The notes under the pieces: model-generated
The model's input: the letters and a program-made list of their open reading frames with translations, nothing else
Databases searched by the model: none
Told to the model about the DNA's origin: nothing
Shown here: piece by piece, positions 1-14,700 of the stretch
Position numbering within the stretch: position 1 is the stretch's first letter
Layout: every line of letters starts with the position of its first letter
Position numbers and translations under genes: made by a program
Source of the DNA: Enoplosus armatus
Lineage: Eukaryota; Chordata; Actinopteri; Centrarchiformes; Enoplosidae
Assembly (NCBI RefSeq): GCF_043641665.1
Contig: NC_092180.1
Location: forward strand, 13,447,891-13,511,890
Direction: 5' to 3'
Length of the DNA: 64,000 nt

Positions 1-1562
1 AGCTCAGCTTTTCATGCTTAGAATATTTTGCATTTTATATAGTCCACATTCCCAGCATATTCTAGCTGTTTGGAGAGACTTTTTCTTTCTATCAAAGTAC
101 AAACATGTATGTTCTTCACACGCAACTTTCTTTGACCACTGGTGAGCTCAACACCAAGCTATAGTTTGGAGGCTGGGAGGCCTGAGTACAACAGGAAGGT
201 TATACCTGATATGGACATGAGAGCTAGATGAGGGAGGCTCGAAGCCTTGTAAGGGAACATCTGGTTTTATCATGGAATCAGTGCAGGCTCCTCTCATAAA
301 CACAACCTAACGCCTGAGCCCTGGAGCTCTGGCCAATAACAAGCATGTGAACACAAACGCCATCCATCAGAGCCGAGCAGTGGGAGGAGGAGTTAACAGG
401 GAAGTAGAGAGAGTGAGACAGACACAAAGAACAATGAGAAAAGACACCACAACATAAATTGAGTGTTAAGTAAATCATTTACAAGCCAACGCTTGCTTGT
501 AGGCAGCTTCTCATTTCTACTTTAGGTATCACATTCACAAAGCTGCCATTAAAGCTGAGGTGACAGGGGGTCAAATAAAAAAAATCTGTAAGAAGCTTAC
601 AATTGTACACTTGTCAAGTTAAGGATCAAAATCAATACGGACTTGGCCACTCTGAAGCACCTCAACATCTGTCAGTCTAGTTGTTGTTAAAGTAATTTGA
701 GAAGAGACTTAAATAACTGATGGTTATACAGTATGAGAGTCATTAAACCAAATTCAATACACTCTTCTACGCAAATTCACAGTGAGTCTGTTTGTGTGCT
801 CCATAGCAACAAAGGGCATGTTGCAGCCTGTCCTTTCCTACTCTCCTGATCGTGGTGTGAAGGCCTGGGTTGGATCACAGAGGTAAAGGTCAGTATCATA
901 CGGGGTTCCTACATGTACCTTTCAAAATGCCTCACAGCCACCAGGTTTTTTGTCAGGCGATTCTAGCTGGATATATTTTTAAAAGGAGTGATAGCCTGCA
1001 GAAACTTTGATAAGTGATAAGATAAATTAAGTAGCTGTAAATATAAATTGAAAACATTTAAAGCTGCACACGCCAAGAAACTCACACACATAAACCCAGA
1101 GAGAATTATTACTAAACTCTGCAGCTCTATGGAGCCTTTTAGCCTATTTTAGGTCAATATTTTGGTTTTACAGTCATCTATTTACTGTATGGTTCAGTCT
1201 GTACAGTTCACTGTCTCATCAAACCCCAACTGTAGCAGCAGCAGGAGGCCATTTTCAGTCAAAAAGCTCTGACTGAAACAACTGTACACTACCTGATAAC
1301 GACAGACAGACAAAGTTAGCGAATAGCTATACAGCTGATGAAGAAAGCAAAATATGTAGCAATTAAAGAGTTGGTGGAGACCAAAACAGTGAATATTGAA
1401 CTTAAATTCATCAGAAGGCCATAAACATGAGCTAAAAATATTACTCTGTGTCTGTTGGATGTGTATGTAGGCAAATGTTTTCTAACATATTTACCAATAC
1501 AACTTTATAAGGCCATAATACATCAAAGCTGTGTGTCTGTACGCTGGTTTTGGAGTTCTTCG

Positions 1563-1574
1563 GCCCTCTAGTGG
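1563..1574 (-). promoter_or_regulatory. CTCF-like core motif
   Basis: On the minus strand the 12 bases read CCACTAGAGGGC, a full match to the usual vertebrate CTCF core CCASYAGRKGGC. It lies in the PDE3B intron. A single motif match does not prove binding, and similar strings also occur in fish repeats. Confidence 0.4.
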
Positions 1575-1689
1575 CCACAAATCCAAGAATGCAACTTGCA
1601 AATGCAAAGGTCTGTGTTTAGAAAACATTGGGTCTACATTTTAATGGCATGTTTGTTTGGATATTCTGGACATTTCTGAATGATAAAAT

Positions 1690-1765
1690 ATTCAAGACCG
1701 TACACTTCTGTCATTTTATTCGGCACAGATGTTTCGGGCTAGAACGCCCTTCTTCAGTGTGAGGC
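1690..1765 (-). repeat. Dispersed teleost repeat fragment (GAAGAAGG..GAAAC type)
   Basis: On the minus strand the segment holds CTGAAGAAGGGCG, then a short spacer, then CCCGAAACATCTGTGC and AATAAAATGACAG. This layout (CTGARGAAG, a 6-10 base spacer, then GAAAC and an A-rich end) is one I recognise from many fish loci. A diverged relative is at 46,271-46,360. Family name not assigned. Confidence 0.4.
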
Positions 1766-4700
1766 AATAACCCACAAGTGTGCAACAATCCACTTCCCTT
1801 GGTATGGCCAGACAATGGACAACTGAGCGCTTTCTACTACAATGTGTGGGCATACTTTTACAGCAACCCTGCTGATGTTCTGCAGTATTATAACAGGTCA
1901 GGGACTAAATGCTACAACTTTGAAAAGGCCAGTATTTTGTTTCAACGTCCAAGAGCCATAAATTGATGTTTCATGAGAATAATCCACCCTGGCTTGGTAC
2001 AGGGGTGGGGTGTTTCAGTATTTCACATTGTGGAGTCCCTGGTGTTTAGCACACACATAATGAAGTGAGACTGTCATCCTGCCATGAGGTCAGTATGCTC
2101 TCAGAGACAAACATGGAGAACCTGCTGTTGGAGCAACACAGAAAAGGGAGAAAGAGAGAGAGTAAGAGTGTGACGCTACAAGTTTCATGAATCAAAGGAG
2201 AAAAGTAAAGACGACCAGTTAAGTTCCAGAAAGACTGAACAAAACATGTGTCCAGGGCAAGAAGTAAATTTCATGAAATTATGCTGTAAGTCTGTACAAC
2301 ATTCTTTATGACATACGATCAGGGAAAATAGATGCACATTAATATGTTATAACCACAATCAATGACATTCAGCAGCAAAAACAATACTTTAAAACCTGCC
2401 TTTAAAAATGATCCAATCAACAATATTTGAATCTAAATATAATAGATATTTCTGCCAATTCTGGGCTATTTAGGAGTGACCTTCATCACAGGATGCAGCA
2501 GTCACATGAGTCCTATTTCAACAACTGAACACAGGATATCTATTTTTTGTAGATACTTATCTTCTGTTATTGATGCATTCAACACGCATAAATCCCTAAG
2601 CCAACACTGCCCAAACAAAAACAAAAAAAGAACTGCAGTTGCGACAGACTCATATATTTGTTATCTTTTTTAAGTGACAAATCTACACTTCCTTCTGTGC
2701 ATCATGTAGTTTACAGTTTAAACACAGTGTCACCAGACAGGAAAGGTGGCTTTCAGAGTGTCTGGGGTCTTCAGTTACTTTCCCCTCAATATCCCATCTC
2801 AGGAACGAGCAGACTCAGCAGGCCGTGCTGACAGAGAGCGGGTCAGAACATAATGCCGAAACCACCAGAGATCAGCATTTTACATATGTAAGTATAAACG
2901 TAGAGCTCGGCAAGCTCTGCCTACATCACCTGAGACAGATGCCACATGGCATAAATACTGGAGCACTGGCTGTCAGATGAGTCAGAGTCACACAAACAAA
3001 CCTGAGGTAGGTTTACTAAACAGAGTTAAGGAGAGCAAAGGTGAGGCCTACATGTACCCAGTTCACCAAGATTTGTGTAGTATACAATCTTTTTGGCGGA
3101 ACTTTACATTTCTAGGTATTAAGATGTTGTGGCATTGCTGAAAAAGAGCACTCCTGTTCATAAATAAAGTAAATAAACATTTAAAAAGGGCAAGACTTCT
3201 AAAAGAATATCAACAATAGTGCAAACTAGTGATTGCTAAGGGGAAGAATAAGGGAGAGCTAGAAAAAGTATTTGTTTAGATTAAAGACAGAAATGATCCT
3301 CAAGACACATGTGGCATCCATTTGACATCACACAATATATTCTACACTATTTTTTGCCTCAGACAACTCAATCCGCTTTGTGAAATAACAATCTACATAA
3401 TCCCTTTTAAATTCTATTTTTAAAATGCCTTTTTAATTCTATTTTCTCAGAAATGTGAACTGTGACAGTATCTAAAGTATCATTACATATAATATCGGGA
3501 CACCCACAAAACATTTCACTGCAGTTGTTACTTTGAGGTTTGCTTTGGAGTGTAGCGTTGCCTGAATGTCCTCCTGAATGTGACCTTTAGTTTGCTTCTC
3601 TCACAGCCCTATTGCTCCATGACATGCTAACAGTTAACTTTACAGCATTATCTGCTTGGACAGCCTATTAATGTGTCCAAAACATGATTAATGATCTGCA
3701 CTGTATACATAGCTCAACAGACTACCTCTATGATACTTTTAGCCTTTGCACAGTTAGTTTTTTAGGTTTGGCAATCTTTGGTTCGACAAGCAATTAAAGG
3801 TGATTAGTTACCACATTGATGCTTTACCCCATGTCAAATCTGGTACATCAGATTGCTCTTCTTGTTAAGAGGTGAAACGTATGACGATTATGAGTGTCTC
3901 TTTGAAGCATACTGTGATTAATTGGTCTCTGTTCCCGAATGTGGCAGTGTCAGGAGGCAAGAGCATTTTCACTCTAGTGGAAAGCTGCAACTGCAAGTAG
4001 TAACTACATTATCAATGTGAGGATAAATTAGTTTTTATTTGTTGCACGAGTCCAACTTTACTCATATGCATCGATATTCTTTCAGCTCAGTGAGGCCAAG
4101 TGAAGAAAAATGTATTGTGATTACAAGATGAGCACATTTGTGTTAAGTTTTATGTTAAAGTATATCAAGGACAATGTTGCACTTTTCTTTAATTTCAAAT
4201 ACGTGTGCAATATAACTATAATTGCATAATTTTGCTGTATTTTGTACCCAAACATGGATGAAAAAATGTGATAAATGACCTTAATATTGACTATAATGAT
4301 GGTGCTTTAGTTAGCCTTTAGTAAATGTGTAGAGTCTCATTTTGTGAACAATAACATCACTGTTCTGAACCTCTTGTCAATGCGTGGTTTGTAGCAGTTG
4401 CCACTGAAAAAGACTTACAGGAAAGGAGAAAGGCAACAACTGCTGTACATAACAGTTAGCCTAGAAAACTGACGAAAGTATTTTGCGTCTCTTTTTGTTC
4501 CCAATTTGATTTAAGCCTGTGTTTTTGCTACTTATGCAAACAGCCAACCTGATGTGTCTGCATTTTTTAGTCACTTAGCAACAGTAACACAAAACTTTCT
4601 ATATGAACACTATGCCCAGTAGAGTTCACCTTATGACGCAAATACTGCATCTTTAATCCATGCCTACCCTCGGCCAACTACTGGTGTATGCAGCCGAGCA

Positions 4701-5716
4701 CCCGGTGCCTAATGCCCCGTGTCTATGGTGCCAGGCCAGGGTGCCTGCTGTTGATACGTGGCATCAAGTCCACCGTTGATCCAGTTGATCCTTTGATACA
4801 GGGTCGGGACAGATAAGGACAAAGGAGGGCCCCACTGCAGCAGGCAACCCAATGCAATGGAGAATGTATCAGTATAAGAGACAACTTTAAATAGACAAAG
4901 CTTTTATAGTGTATAAACACATCAATATAGTAAATCTTTGGCTTGCTTCACTTCACAGCGTCAGGTGTGCCCATGAAGCTGGATTCAGTGTCCTGCTAAA
5001 CGACACGTCCAACAGTTTCAGTCTTGTGAACTGGTCTTCTGCTTGAAGGAAAGCCTCTTTGGTCACTAAACCACTACTCATCAGGCCTTGATCCCTGAAT
5101 ATTACTCTTAAAACAATCTTATGAGCACATCATGTCAAGGCCTTCACAGGGAGCAATAACAGTTTGGGGCGGGCCACAGCTCTGACCTGTATCTGAACAG
5201 CACAGTGTGCATAAGCTGCAGAGGGGGTGTGCGATTAAAACCCTGTGCTCTCCACTCACTCACTCTGCCATCAGTGAGCTCCATATGACTGCTGCAAACA
5301 CCTATCTATGCCCATAGATCCCCGGTCTCTGCTGGTGCTGGTTTATCTCCAGCAGCACACAGTCTTCAGAGCACAGATGCAGCAGACATGACTTCTTGTC
5401 TTCTACTGTGTATAGGCTGGTGAATTACTGCGTCATCACTCTCTAACTTTTCTCACGTAAAAAACAAGGATACTGTCTCTTGTGTGCCAAGCAAGCACAA
5501 GCAAATTATTTTGGTTCAGTATTGTAGCTTTTACGCAGACAAAACAAGTATCACACTGCGACAGAAATGTACAAAATTCTTGCAAAGTGACAAATAACTG
5601 TTCATGAGTTGTAAACTGAGGAAGTGCTCCATTATTTTAACCTGAAATGGAGATAAGCTTTTTGCTTGGTCCTCTCTAACAGGTCAAATTTCGTGTGCTG
5701 TCACAGGAGAGAGAAA

Positions 5717-6070
5717 GGCAGGGGGGGTTGGGGGGAGAGGGGGATTGTTGTGGTGGGGAGGGAGAGGATGATACAGGTCCCTGGGAATTGATTACACTGA
5801 ACAATGGCGAGCAGATCAAGAGCAACCTTGACCGGATGAGGGAGATATCACACTGAAGCTCAGAGACTTTCGTCAGACACGAAATCTATCTACAAAATCT
5901 AACTTATATTATGTGAGGGGAAGGGGAGGGGGGGTCTGGCATTTGAGCCTGTGTGTGTGTGTGTGTGTGTGCTTGTGTGCTGGGGGAGGGGCGGACGGGG
6001 GTTAAAGTGAGAAAGAAAAGGAGACAGCGACAGACTAAAGAAAAAGTGAAGAAAAGGGGGTGGGGATTGG
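5717..6070 (+). other. G-rich cluster with G-quadruplex potential
   Basis: The plus strand carries three G-run groups. At 5,721-5,758 runs of 7, 6, 5 and 4 G are separated by short loops. At 5,917-5,937 runs of 4, 4 and 7 G follow one another. More runs lie at 5,982-6,000 and 6,056-6,065. A (GT)10 tract (5,951-5,970) sits between them. The region lies in the PDE3B intron, so the G-rich strand is the non-template strand relative to the window and opposite to the PDE3B transcript. Confidence 0.5.
5951..5970. repeat. (GT)n microsatellite
   Basis: An uninterrupted GT dinucleotide run of about ten units inside the G-rich cluster. Confidence 0.95.
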
Positions 6071-8714
6071 CCGGGAGCAGTTTCTCCCAAAAAAAATTGC
6101 CTAAATCTCATCATTCCACTTTGAAAGATTTACTTTTACCATAAGTCACTCAGAATAAATTGTGCACAGTTATTGGAAATGGCGATCCTGTTGGTTGAAG
6201 TTAGGGTTTTCATTGCAGTGACTAATAGTGCTTCTCAGTTTTGCCCTTTTCAGTGGGATCTGCCCTCAGCTGCTAAACACACACAAGCCCTCCTCTGTAG
6301 CTGCGGCTGACGTCAACCGTCACCTAGCAACAGCCTTTTGGTGTAAAAGCAGCAGTGCTGACACCGTTTTCAAAAGAGGCGCACAGAGAGAGACAGAAAG
6401 AAATTCAGAGAGAATGAGAAAGAGAGATAGAGAGAATAAAACGAGGGGGAGAAAAGTGGAGGGAGAAAGTGAGCAAAATTTGGGTGAGATAGCTGTGTAA
6501 TGTTTCGATGAGAATGCAATGCAAAAATGATAATTGTAAGCATTTTCAGGGCAACTAAAATATAAATCACTCTTGTTGGACCATCAATTCAAATTATGAC
6601 GTGAAGCTAAATATTGAAGGAAAAGATGATGTTATGTCCATAAAGTCGTCTGGAGACTATTAGCAGTCAGTAAAACCTATGGTAGGTAGTCATTTAAATA
6701 AAACTTGCATTTACTACATCCCTCACCTCTATTTCTCCTTGCTTAAATTCCCACAGCAACAATTTAAGCATGGGCGCACACCATCTATGTCATAGCACTC
6801 TAATTTAACAATACCGCCCCTCGACCGAACCTAACCACGCTCTCTCTCTCTCTACTCACTGGACTGAACAAACAGTCAACACATGCAAGGTTCAACAACC
6901 TCATCCTGAACTTAAAAGCTCAGCCACCTGAGATGTTTGCATTGTTGGGAACCTTGTGGTGTAATCAAAATCATTTGAGACGAGCTGTGCAAGAAAATCT
7001 CCAAACTAAAAAGCTTGATTGTGTTGCAAATAGAGCCAGCAGCTCTCGGAACAGTTTTGTCATTACTTATCTTATCTAGCCATTTCACATGTGCCATTTT
7101 TTTTCATGTTGAGGAAACAGGCAAAGTATGGAAGGCTGATACAACAGTCTAATTAGCCCAAACTTAGTTGACGGCAGTGGCTCGGCATCCCCCTCTCCGG
7201 TCCAACATTCTGGGCCTCAACAATACACAAACTCAGCCACGAATAAGCTTTGTACAGATAATAATACAAGCAGATAGACGAGGTCAGGACATCACATCAA
7301 GGTTCATTAGAGAAAAATAAGAAAGAGGGGACACGCTGCACAGCTCTTTATAGGCTCAAAACAGAGTATCAAAAAACCATAACCCTAACTATGTCCTCGA
7401 ATAATAGTAATTTATGGACTATTTCATGAACAAGATGTTAAAAGAAGAAGCAAAATAAATCCATCTATGAATATCTTGTGGGCACTCTTTTGATGGTGTC
7501 TCTTCAGACACCAGAGTCATTAGGCTAAGCTCTGGTAGACCTATCATGAAAACTAAAGAGCTGCAAGCTAATTGCTGGTGATCATGACGCAAACCGTTTC
7601 CAGGGTAACCCGAGTTTTGGAGTACCCGCTCCAGCATTTCCTCATCTGTTTGCACTCACACCAGCAGGCTGACAATGCAGTCGCTGCATCCTGTTTCACT
7701 CTGCAGTCAGCCAAACACACAGTACCTCGCTCAACTTAACCCTTTCTACCGGTCCTGCTGCTGCCGATGAAACATTTAAAGCAGCTATGCAAACTAGTTC
7801 AGACATTAAAGAAAGTGGGATATAATTCACAGAAGCTGTCCATCCGGATCCAATAAAAGCAAGACTAATTCTAATCAGTACAACTGCCAAAATAATGATT
7901 ATGTACATTTCAAATACGGATTAGAAAAAGCTCCATTACACATATGGGCAACATTCATAAATGCTGATTCAGCTCCTGATTTGGCATTCATAAAATGTTT
8001 ACCTACTATCAAAGCTACCTGTGGCATCGATGAGGAGTTGCTAAGCAATGAATTAGGACATCTTGCTCTTGATGTCGCAACTGTTACACAAGCTCCTAAA
8101 CATGGAGGTTAACTTCACACGTCATTCCCTTTCAGTTAAACAACAGCTCACAGCCACATTAACAACACTTTCACTAAAGATATAGAATATTTCCATTTTA
8201 ATTTAGAATCCAAAAATTATTGAGGTCCAACAAAATCAAAAACCTGTATGATAAATGAAACTGCAGATGCCACATAAGACTTAATACTTTCAAGCTCTTT
8301 TACCTTCACATGGACTGAGAGAAATTGTTCACCACATTGATAATATCAAGATTAAAGTTTCCTTAAAACACACACATAACTTTTAACTGCAGATAACTTT
8401 ATTCTAAGGCAATGCACTGTTTCTCTGTCAGCACAACCCTTGGAAGCTACAGTCTATTCCAACTTCTATAAAAATGTATAAAATGAACAAACTAAAAAAA
8501 TAACCAACAAAGAATATGAGCAACAATGCAAAATTAGATTGTAGTGTTCATGACACACCCTGATGTATGTAAGAGGTCCAGAGTGGCACAGCATGCTCAA
8601 TAAGGTTTAATTTGATTATCCTGTATACATTAAATAGTTTAAAGCAAGCTGGATGCTGTGACCAGCTTGTGGAGGATTTACTGTATACTGGAAAATAAAA
8701 CTGAATGCTTGTTT

Positions 8715-8717
<3 letters not shown>

Positions 8718-8745
<28 letters not shown>
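8718..8745. repeat. (CA)n microsatellite
   Basis: An uninterrupted CA dinucleotide run of about 14 units in the PDE3B intron. It is the cause of the poly-Cys/Val open frames seen on the other strand here. Confidence 0.95.
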
Positions 8746-11700
8746 ACTCGTGAACTGAACACACATTGTTCAGACAGTGGTTCAGTTTTGATGATTGTGA
8801 ACCAAAGGCAAAGGAGCTAACAGTTTCACTAAACACACGGAGGCTTTCATCTCCACAGACGATACAGATGAGGCTGAGGCGATAAGGCTGAGGACGTAAA
8901 CAGTATAAACAGAACATAAGGCACAATTTAATTTGGCCATGATTTTATCTCATTAGACCACTGACAAAAAACTATATTATTATATACTTTTACATTTAGG
9001 CTGAAACTGATTTAAGTGCTAGTCCTTTAACATATACAAGCCTATTTTTCTAAACCACAAATCTATTAGATTTTACACCAATTAGTTTCTCTCTGTACTA
9101 AAATAATACTGATGAGGGAGGATTTGTTCAATCAAAGTGAACATTACACAACTAGTTCGATACACTGTGCTGATGGTTTCAGTTAAAATGCTGTATACAA
9201 GCCAGCAAAAAATATCAAATTATAAATTAGGAAAATATAACTGAATGAATGAATAAAAACTTGAAAAGCCTACAGCTTTGTCTGGTTCTCTGGATGAATA
9301 AGCTAAGTGGTCTGAAATACAATTCTCCGTGGCAACTTTTCCATCTAAAGACTCTTTCTGCTGCACACCGTCTGACGACGAACAATTTCTCCCTTTCTCA
9401 TCACTGCTGGAGGCAGACACTATATTCTACATGGCGATTAATAAGACTTGGCATTTTTTTCTTCTTTGCAATCACCCTGTGGTACGTCACTGGGTTGTGA
9501 CGTCAATGTTATATCATTCCACATGGCTTTACAGCAAGCGAACGTGACAGCGGAGAGCTGCTCTGCGTTTTCACTGCTCTCCCTTCCAACCTTTCTCTCT
9601 GCAGTCTGCTTCTCTGTTCTTGTCTGAATGGGGGGTTAGTTAAGTGTATTATTTACCCCTGCCTGCCCCCTGTGGAGTGGTAACCACACAAAAAGAGGGC
9701 CTTCTCCCTGAATTCAACATTGCACCGCCAGAACTGCCTCTAAGGTCTTACTCGGGAAGTAGAGCTTTTAGATTTCTGCCATGAAAGCCCAAATACAATA
9801 ATCCTACTTAAAAAATATTATGTCCACTTTATTCTCTTCATCTCAAAAAACTAACAGGGTCTCAAAGACACATGCTGACATCATATTGGGGGAGAACATG
9901 CTGCCATTCAGGTTGGGGGATAAAATCATTGTTTTGGAAAACAGTATTTTCAAATAAATGATTCCAAAGACTCACACCCAAATATGCAGCAGACAATTTG
10001 TAAATATATTTCTCACTCGCAAACAGTGTTAACCAAAATCTGGGTCTCAGTTTGTGACCCTTGTGTCTATTGGACAGTTTCAAACAGCAAAGTGATCTCA
10101 GTAAAATGAGCAAATACAAAGTTTTACACAGCTCCTTCACCATGTCACAAATACACGATTCACTGACTTATTTAGATATCCGATTAAAGAAGAATTTAAC
10201 ACAAGAGAGCGACACGGTTAATGCAATAAATCTAGGATTCAGTGAGCCTGACCCCTGGCACTTGCAGTCAATCCATAAAGCTTTGGTTGTGCAAGAGGTT
10301 TTGAGTTACATTGGCAAAACACAAATCTGAGACTAAGAATTATCAGAGCAAAAATTAACATGAAGTGAAACTGTAACAGGCTAAATGAGACAATTCTACC
10401 TCCAACACTGCAGAAAAGGTTGTGTTGTACTAGATTTTCTGTTTTCATGTGTAAGTTTGGTCGTGTTGGCACGTTTACAGAGACAGAAACCTTTGTCCCG
10501 TTTCATGACTTCTATATGAGCAGGCTCAACACTGTTCCCATACATTGTGTATAATAGTGAAGACTATTGGCAGCAACCATGAAGGGTTTTCCTTCTGTGT
10601 CAGTCTGGCACATTTAAGGATCGCAGCTACAATAAAAAGGATGTGCTCAGCTACAGAGACTGTCTCCGTACACTAACACAACACTGTGTACGTGCAAAGA
10701 AAACTGAGAAGTTGATCTTTAATAAAAATAAAGCAATCTTTTGACTCATAATGTGACCACAACATGACATGAAAATTAATGTCTTTTTTTTTTTGCTTGC
10801 ATAGGCAAACAACAAAGTTTTCATCAAAGTTGATGTTGACAAGTTGCATGGTGACCATGGTGTCAAAATGATGCAAACATTATTTCATGAAACACTGCTA
10901 GACCTCGCAACAGTTAAAAATAATTTTAGAAGCTTGTCCTAACAACAACATAAAAGAGTATTTAAAAAAATAACAACAACAAAAACTTAAGAGTAGTTGG
11001 TAATATTTGCTTGACTGGTATGTGCGTTTCTAACAATGTCACACTTATATCATCTTGGTGTTAAAAGAATGACATAAGAGACTGGCATCAATGTGTTGAA
11101 CCTGTATACAGACTAGTATCTGGTGAAATTTGTGCCATCACAAAGCTGCATTTGAATAAGGTGTTCCAACTCTGTATGTGATCAGTGAAGCTGTGCAGTG
11201 TGTGTGTCTATTTGTTGCAACATGGAGCGCTCGTTTGTAAACTCAGCCTTTCAAAATTAAACTCTTGAAAAGCTTGTGGTCTATGGCAATTTACAGGTAC
11301 TTACATTCGGCATTTCTCACTCAAATGTACTACACATTATGAATGTCTTAACACATATTTTGATGCATTTACTACCTAATAAAATATCTACAATGCCATT
11401 TTTTAATGTTTTGACATTTCTGCTTGCGCCCTCATTCTGCTAATTTATTGGCACATAGCTGCCCTTTAGGACACATTACCAAGAACTGTTAATATGTAGA
11501 ATTGTATGAATCCATTGGATTTGCCATTAAAAAGTCTGAAGGTAAACATAATTTTTAACTAACTTGAAATAACTACAGTGTCCAAAAAGCATTAAAAGTA
11601 GGAGCTAAATTAGCCTCATTAGCCTAACCGATAAATACATTTGGCATGCATGTGCAGTACAATATAAAAACCGTCTCATCAAAGCGTTGCTCTACAGCAC

Positions 11701-14700
11701 CACGAGAGGCCAAAAACTCCTCAGTATTTACCTTTAACAAAAACAATCGCAGTATTATCTGTCCAAACATAAGAGATGCTGATCTGATGGTGATGCTAGG
11801 CTTTGTTATATTCTATGTCTTTGTCTACACAGTAATACACAATTAACAACTGTTAATTAACTGGTGTTTGGTGTACTACCAAATACTACCTTTAGGTGGC
11901 TCAAGGTTCTGTCAACAATTACTTCTGGTGTGTGAAGAAGTGGTTGTGGCAAAACATCTGAAACCTTGAATGTTTAAGAAAAAATATTCATACCCATGTC
12001 TACAAACTATTTTCTGACATTTTTGTAGTTTTAGGTGCAAGTATCGCTCCGGTATTACAGCTTCTGACGTGGTCTATTGCAGCTCTATAATTCCCCCGTG
12101 TGTATGACAAATGACAAGCCTAACAAACAAAAACAAGCTAAATATTTTAAATGCCGCGTATACAAGCTCGGTGTGTGGTCGCACAACTCTCGCCCTGGTG
12201 TCTCTCAAGCCATGGGGCACTTTGTCCAAAGCAGCACTTTCAGTTTGAATATTCATGAGTGTTAAAACACAAGTGTCATAATAAATAACATTAATAGATG
12301 TAGTGGAGGCAAAGAACTTCACGATGTAAAGTGTCAATTGGCCTTTCCTCATCTATAATCCACACAAATTAAGGATGTTGGTTAACTGTTGGTTAACCTG
12401 TTGACAGGGTCTTTGTTTGGGGTGTCCTGTTACACGATTTTAACAAGCACGTGACAGTTAATAAAAAAATTGTATTTTCCATAACCGTGGTGTAGCAGGC
12501 TGAGGATGATCTGACAATTGTGACAATGATTTCAAGTTTTGTTTAAATTGTTTTGATGGCAGCATTTTTTAATATCTAGGTTAACTTGTTTCAAGACTTA
12601 GTTCACACATTGCGTCCTCACAACAACACCTCACTTTCATCTACGTGATGCCAAAACTCACACAATCATTATATACAATCATTTTCCATGGTGATGATGA
12701 ACCTGCAGTATATAAAACCACGTGTTGCTGCTAACAAAAAACAAGCCCCCTCTTTGCAACTGAAAGGCAGAAAACCACTGACCCTCTCAGACAGCAGAAA
12801 GGGAGGGTTGACTGTTTTGTTTTGTGCGTAAAATGTGTGAAGACGAAGAACACGTGTGACATCACCAGTGTACCCTAAGTGACTCCTTTCAAAGTCTTCC
12901 TTTGTGCCTCTTTTTGCCTGCCTCTGACACATAAACTGTTAGGTTCTTTTTTATAAAATCGCTCAATAATAAATAGAGAAGTTATATTACAAAATATTAT
13001 TTCTTATGCTCTGTTTACAGTTCTTCTTCACCAACTGTATTTCCTTATTATCAAACCCAGGAAAAGAAAGGCTTGGTGCCATCAGTAGCTAAAATTTGAA
13101 AACATTTCCAAAAGCTTGAGTAAAATGAAAACAACTTTTTTTAAGATACGGGAACATCTACCCTATCTTCCCTACATTATGGGCTACACAGCTAATACTG
13201 TAGGCCATCACACCACCCCAGTGAATAAGATCTATCCCAGCATGCAGTGGGCACAACAGCCCAGACAGGTTGCCAGTAAGATGCATCATATCATAGGGCT
13301 GACACCTACAGATACAGATGAAATCCACAAAAACAGGTGTATTATGGAGTGTATTTAGTCTCTTTGTCTCTTTTACTTACTAAGAAAAACTTGTATTTGA
13401 CATAAATATTTACTGGCAGAGAGGCTCCCAAATATGTTTTTAAGGACAGTGTGACGATGACGCTGGCGATAATACATGCCTGTCATTTTTGTTATCTTTT
13501 TACTCAATATGGATTTCGATGTACGTTACATATTTAGCTGATAAAATGGCATGACTATACACAAGAAGAAACATCTTATCCACCACTTTTGCACAACCTT
13601 TTGTTGTTCTCATTACACATTTTCTACAATTTACATTTATGAAATTTTACACTGTATAAAAGAGGTTTAATGATATCTGTTTGGGGATGTGGGGAGGCAA
13701 ATAACAGGGCAACCGAAACAAACAATGAAAGAAATGATTACCAATTCAAAAAATACATGGTTTGTGTAATTAAGAACAAAACCAATGTCCTGTTTCAACT
13801 TTCCAACTGAAAATGGTAAGGTGCAGTGCTTTTAGTGTACCTGAAAAACTAACTGTGGCACATAAAGGGGGAGCAGTTCAGTTGTACTCAAGACATTTGT
13901 CAATAGTTTTGAAGCCCAGTCCCTGAACATGTCAACACTGAAGTACGTTTGAGGTTGCAAGTCAAGTAACTAACTACAATGGATGTCTACAGAGTCAAAT
14001 GGGAATGCTCTTATTTGGGACTGTACTAATATACAATAATCTTAGTAAATCACAGATTTTCTGCAAATAAAGTCGGGGCAACATATTTTAAGTCTGTGGT
14101 TTTAAAAACACCTCATCTTGGGTTCAAGTCAATGTCTTTCTCTTCCAAATGAAAAGCTTGGCAAATGTTGAGGCCTCCTTTACAACTTTACTAGATATTA
14201 CAGCCTCCATATATCATGGTTTACTTCTCGCTAATTTTCATAAAGTGCATTCTTATGTTTCTGTATCTCACAGAATAAAGCAAAAGATGAAAGGATGTAG
14301 TAATCTCAAACTTAAAGTCTGTGGTCATATTCACACAAGGTCTGGAATGATCTAACCTGTTTTTCTGTTTTAGTTTTCATGCATTGTTTAAGGCCTAACT
14401 CAATGTGACTGCTAATCTGCTAATAGCCCAAAACACAATGAAGTGGAAAAACAACTGCTGGAAATAGCACAACTGAGACAAACTGGATATACATTTTTAG
14501 TTCGCTTATCATTTCTAACAAAGCTCGAAGGACACAAAAACAATGCATGTGAGCTGATGTCTTGGCATCCACTAAAGAACATTGTTTTTAAATCCACTAC
14601 TAAAATACTATATACACAATAATGTTGCCATTTGTCTACATATATATTACGGCAACAGCTTGCATCAGCTTTTTTGCCCACATGTTGTGTGCAACATGAT

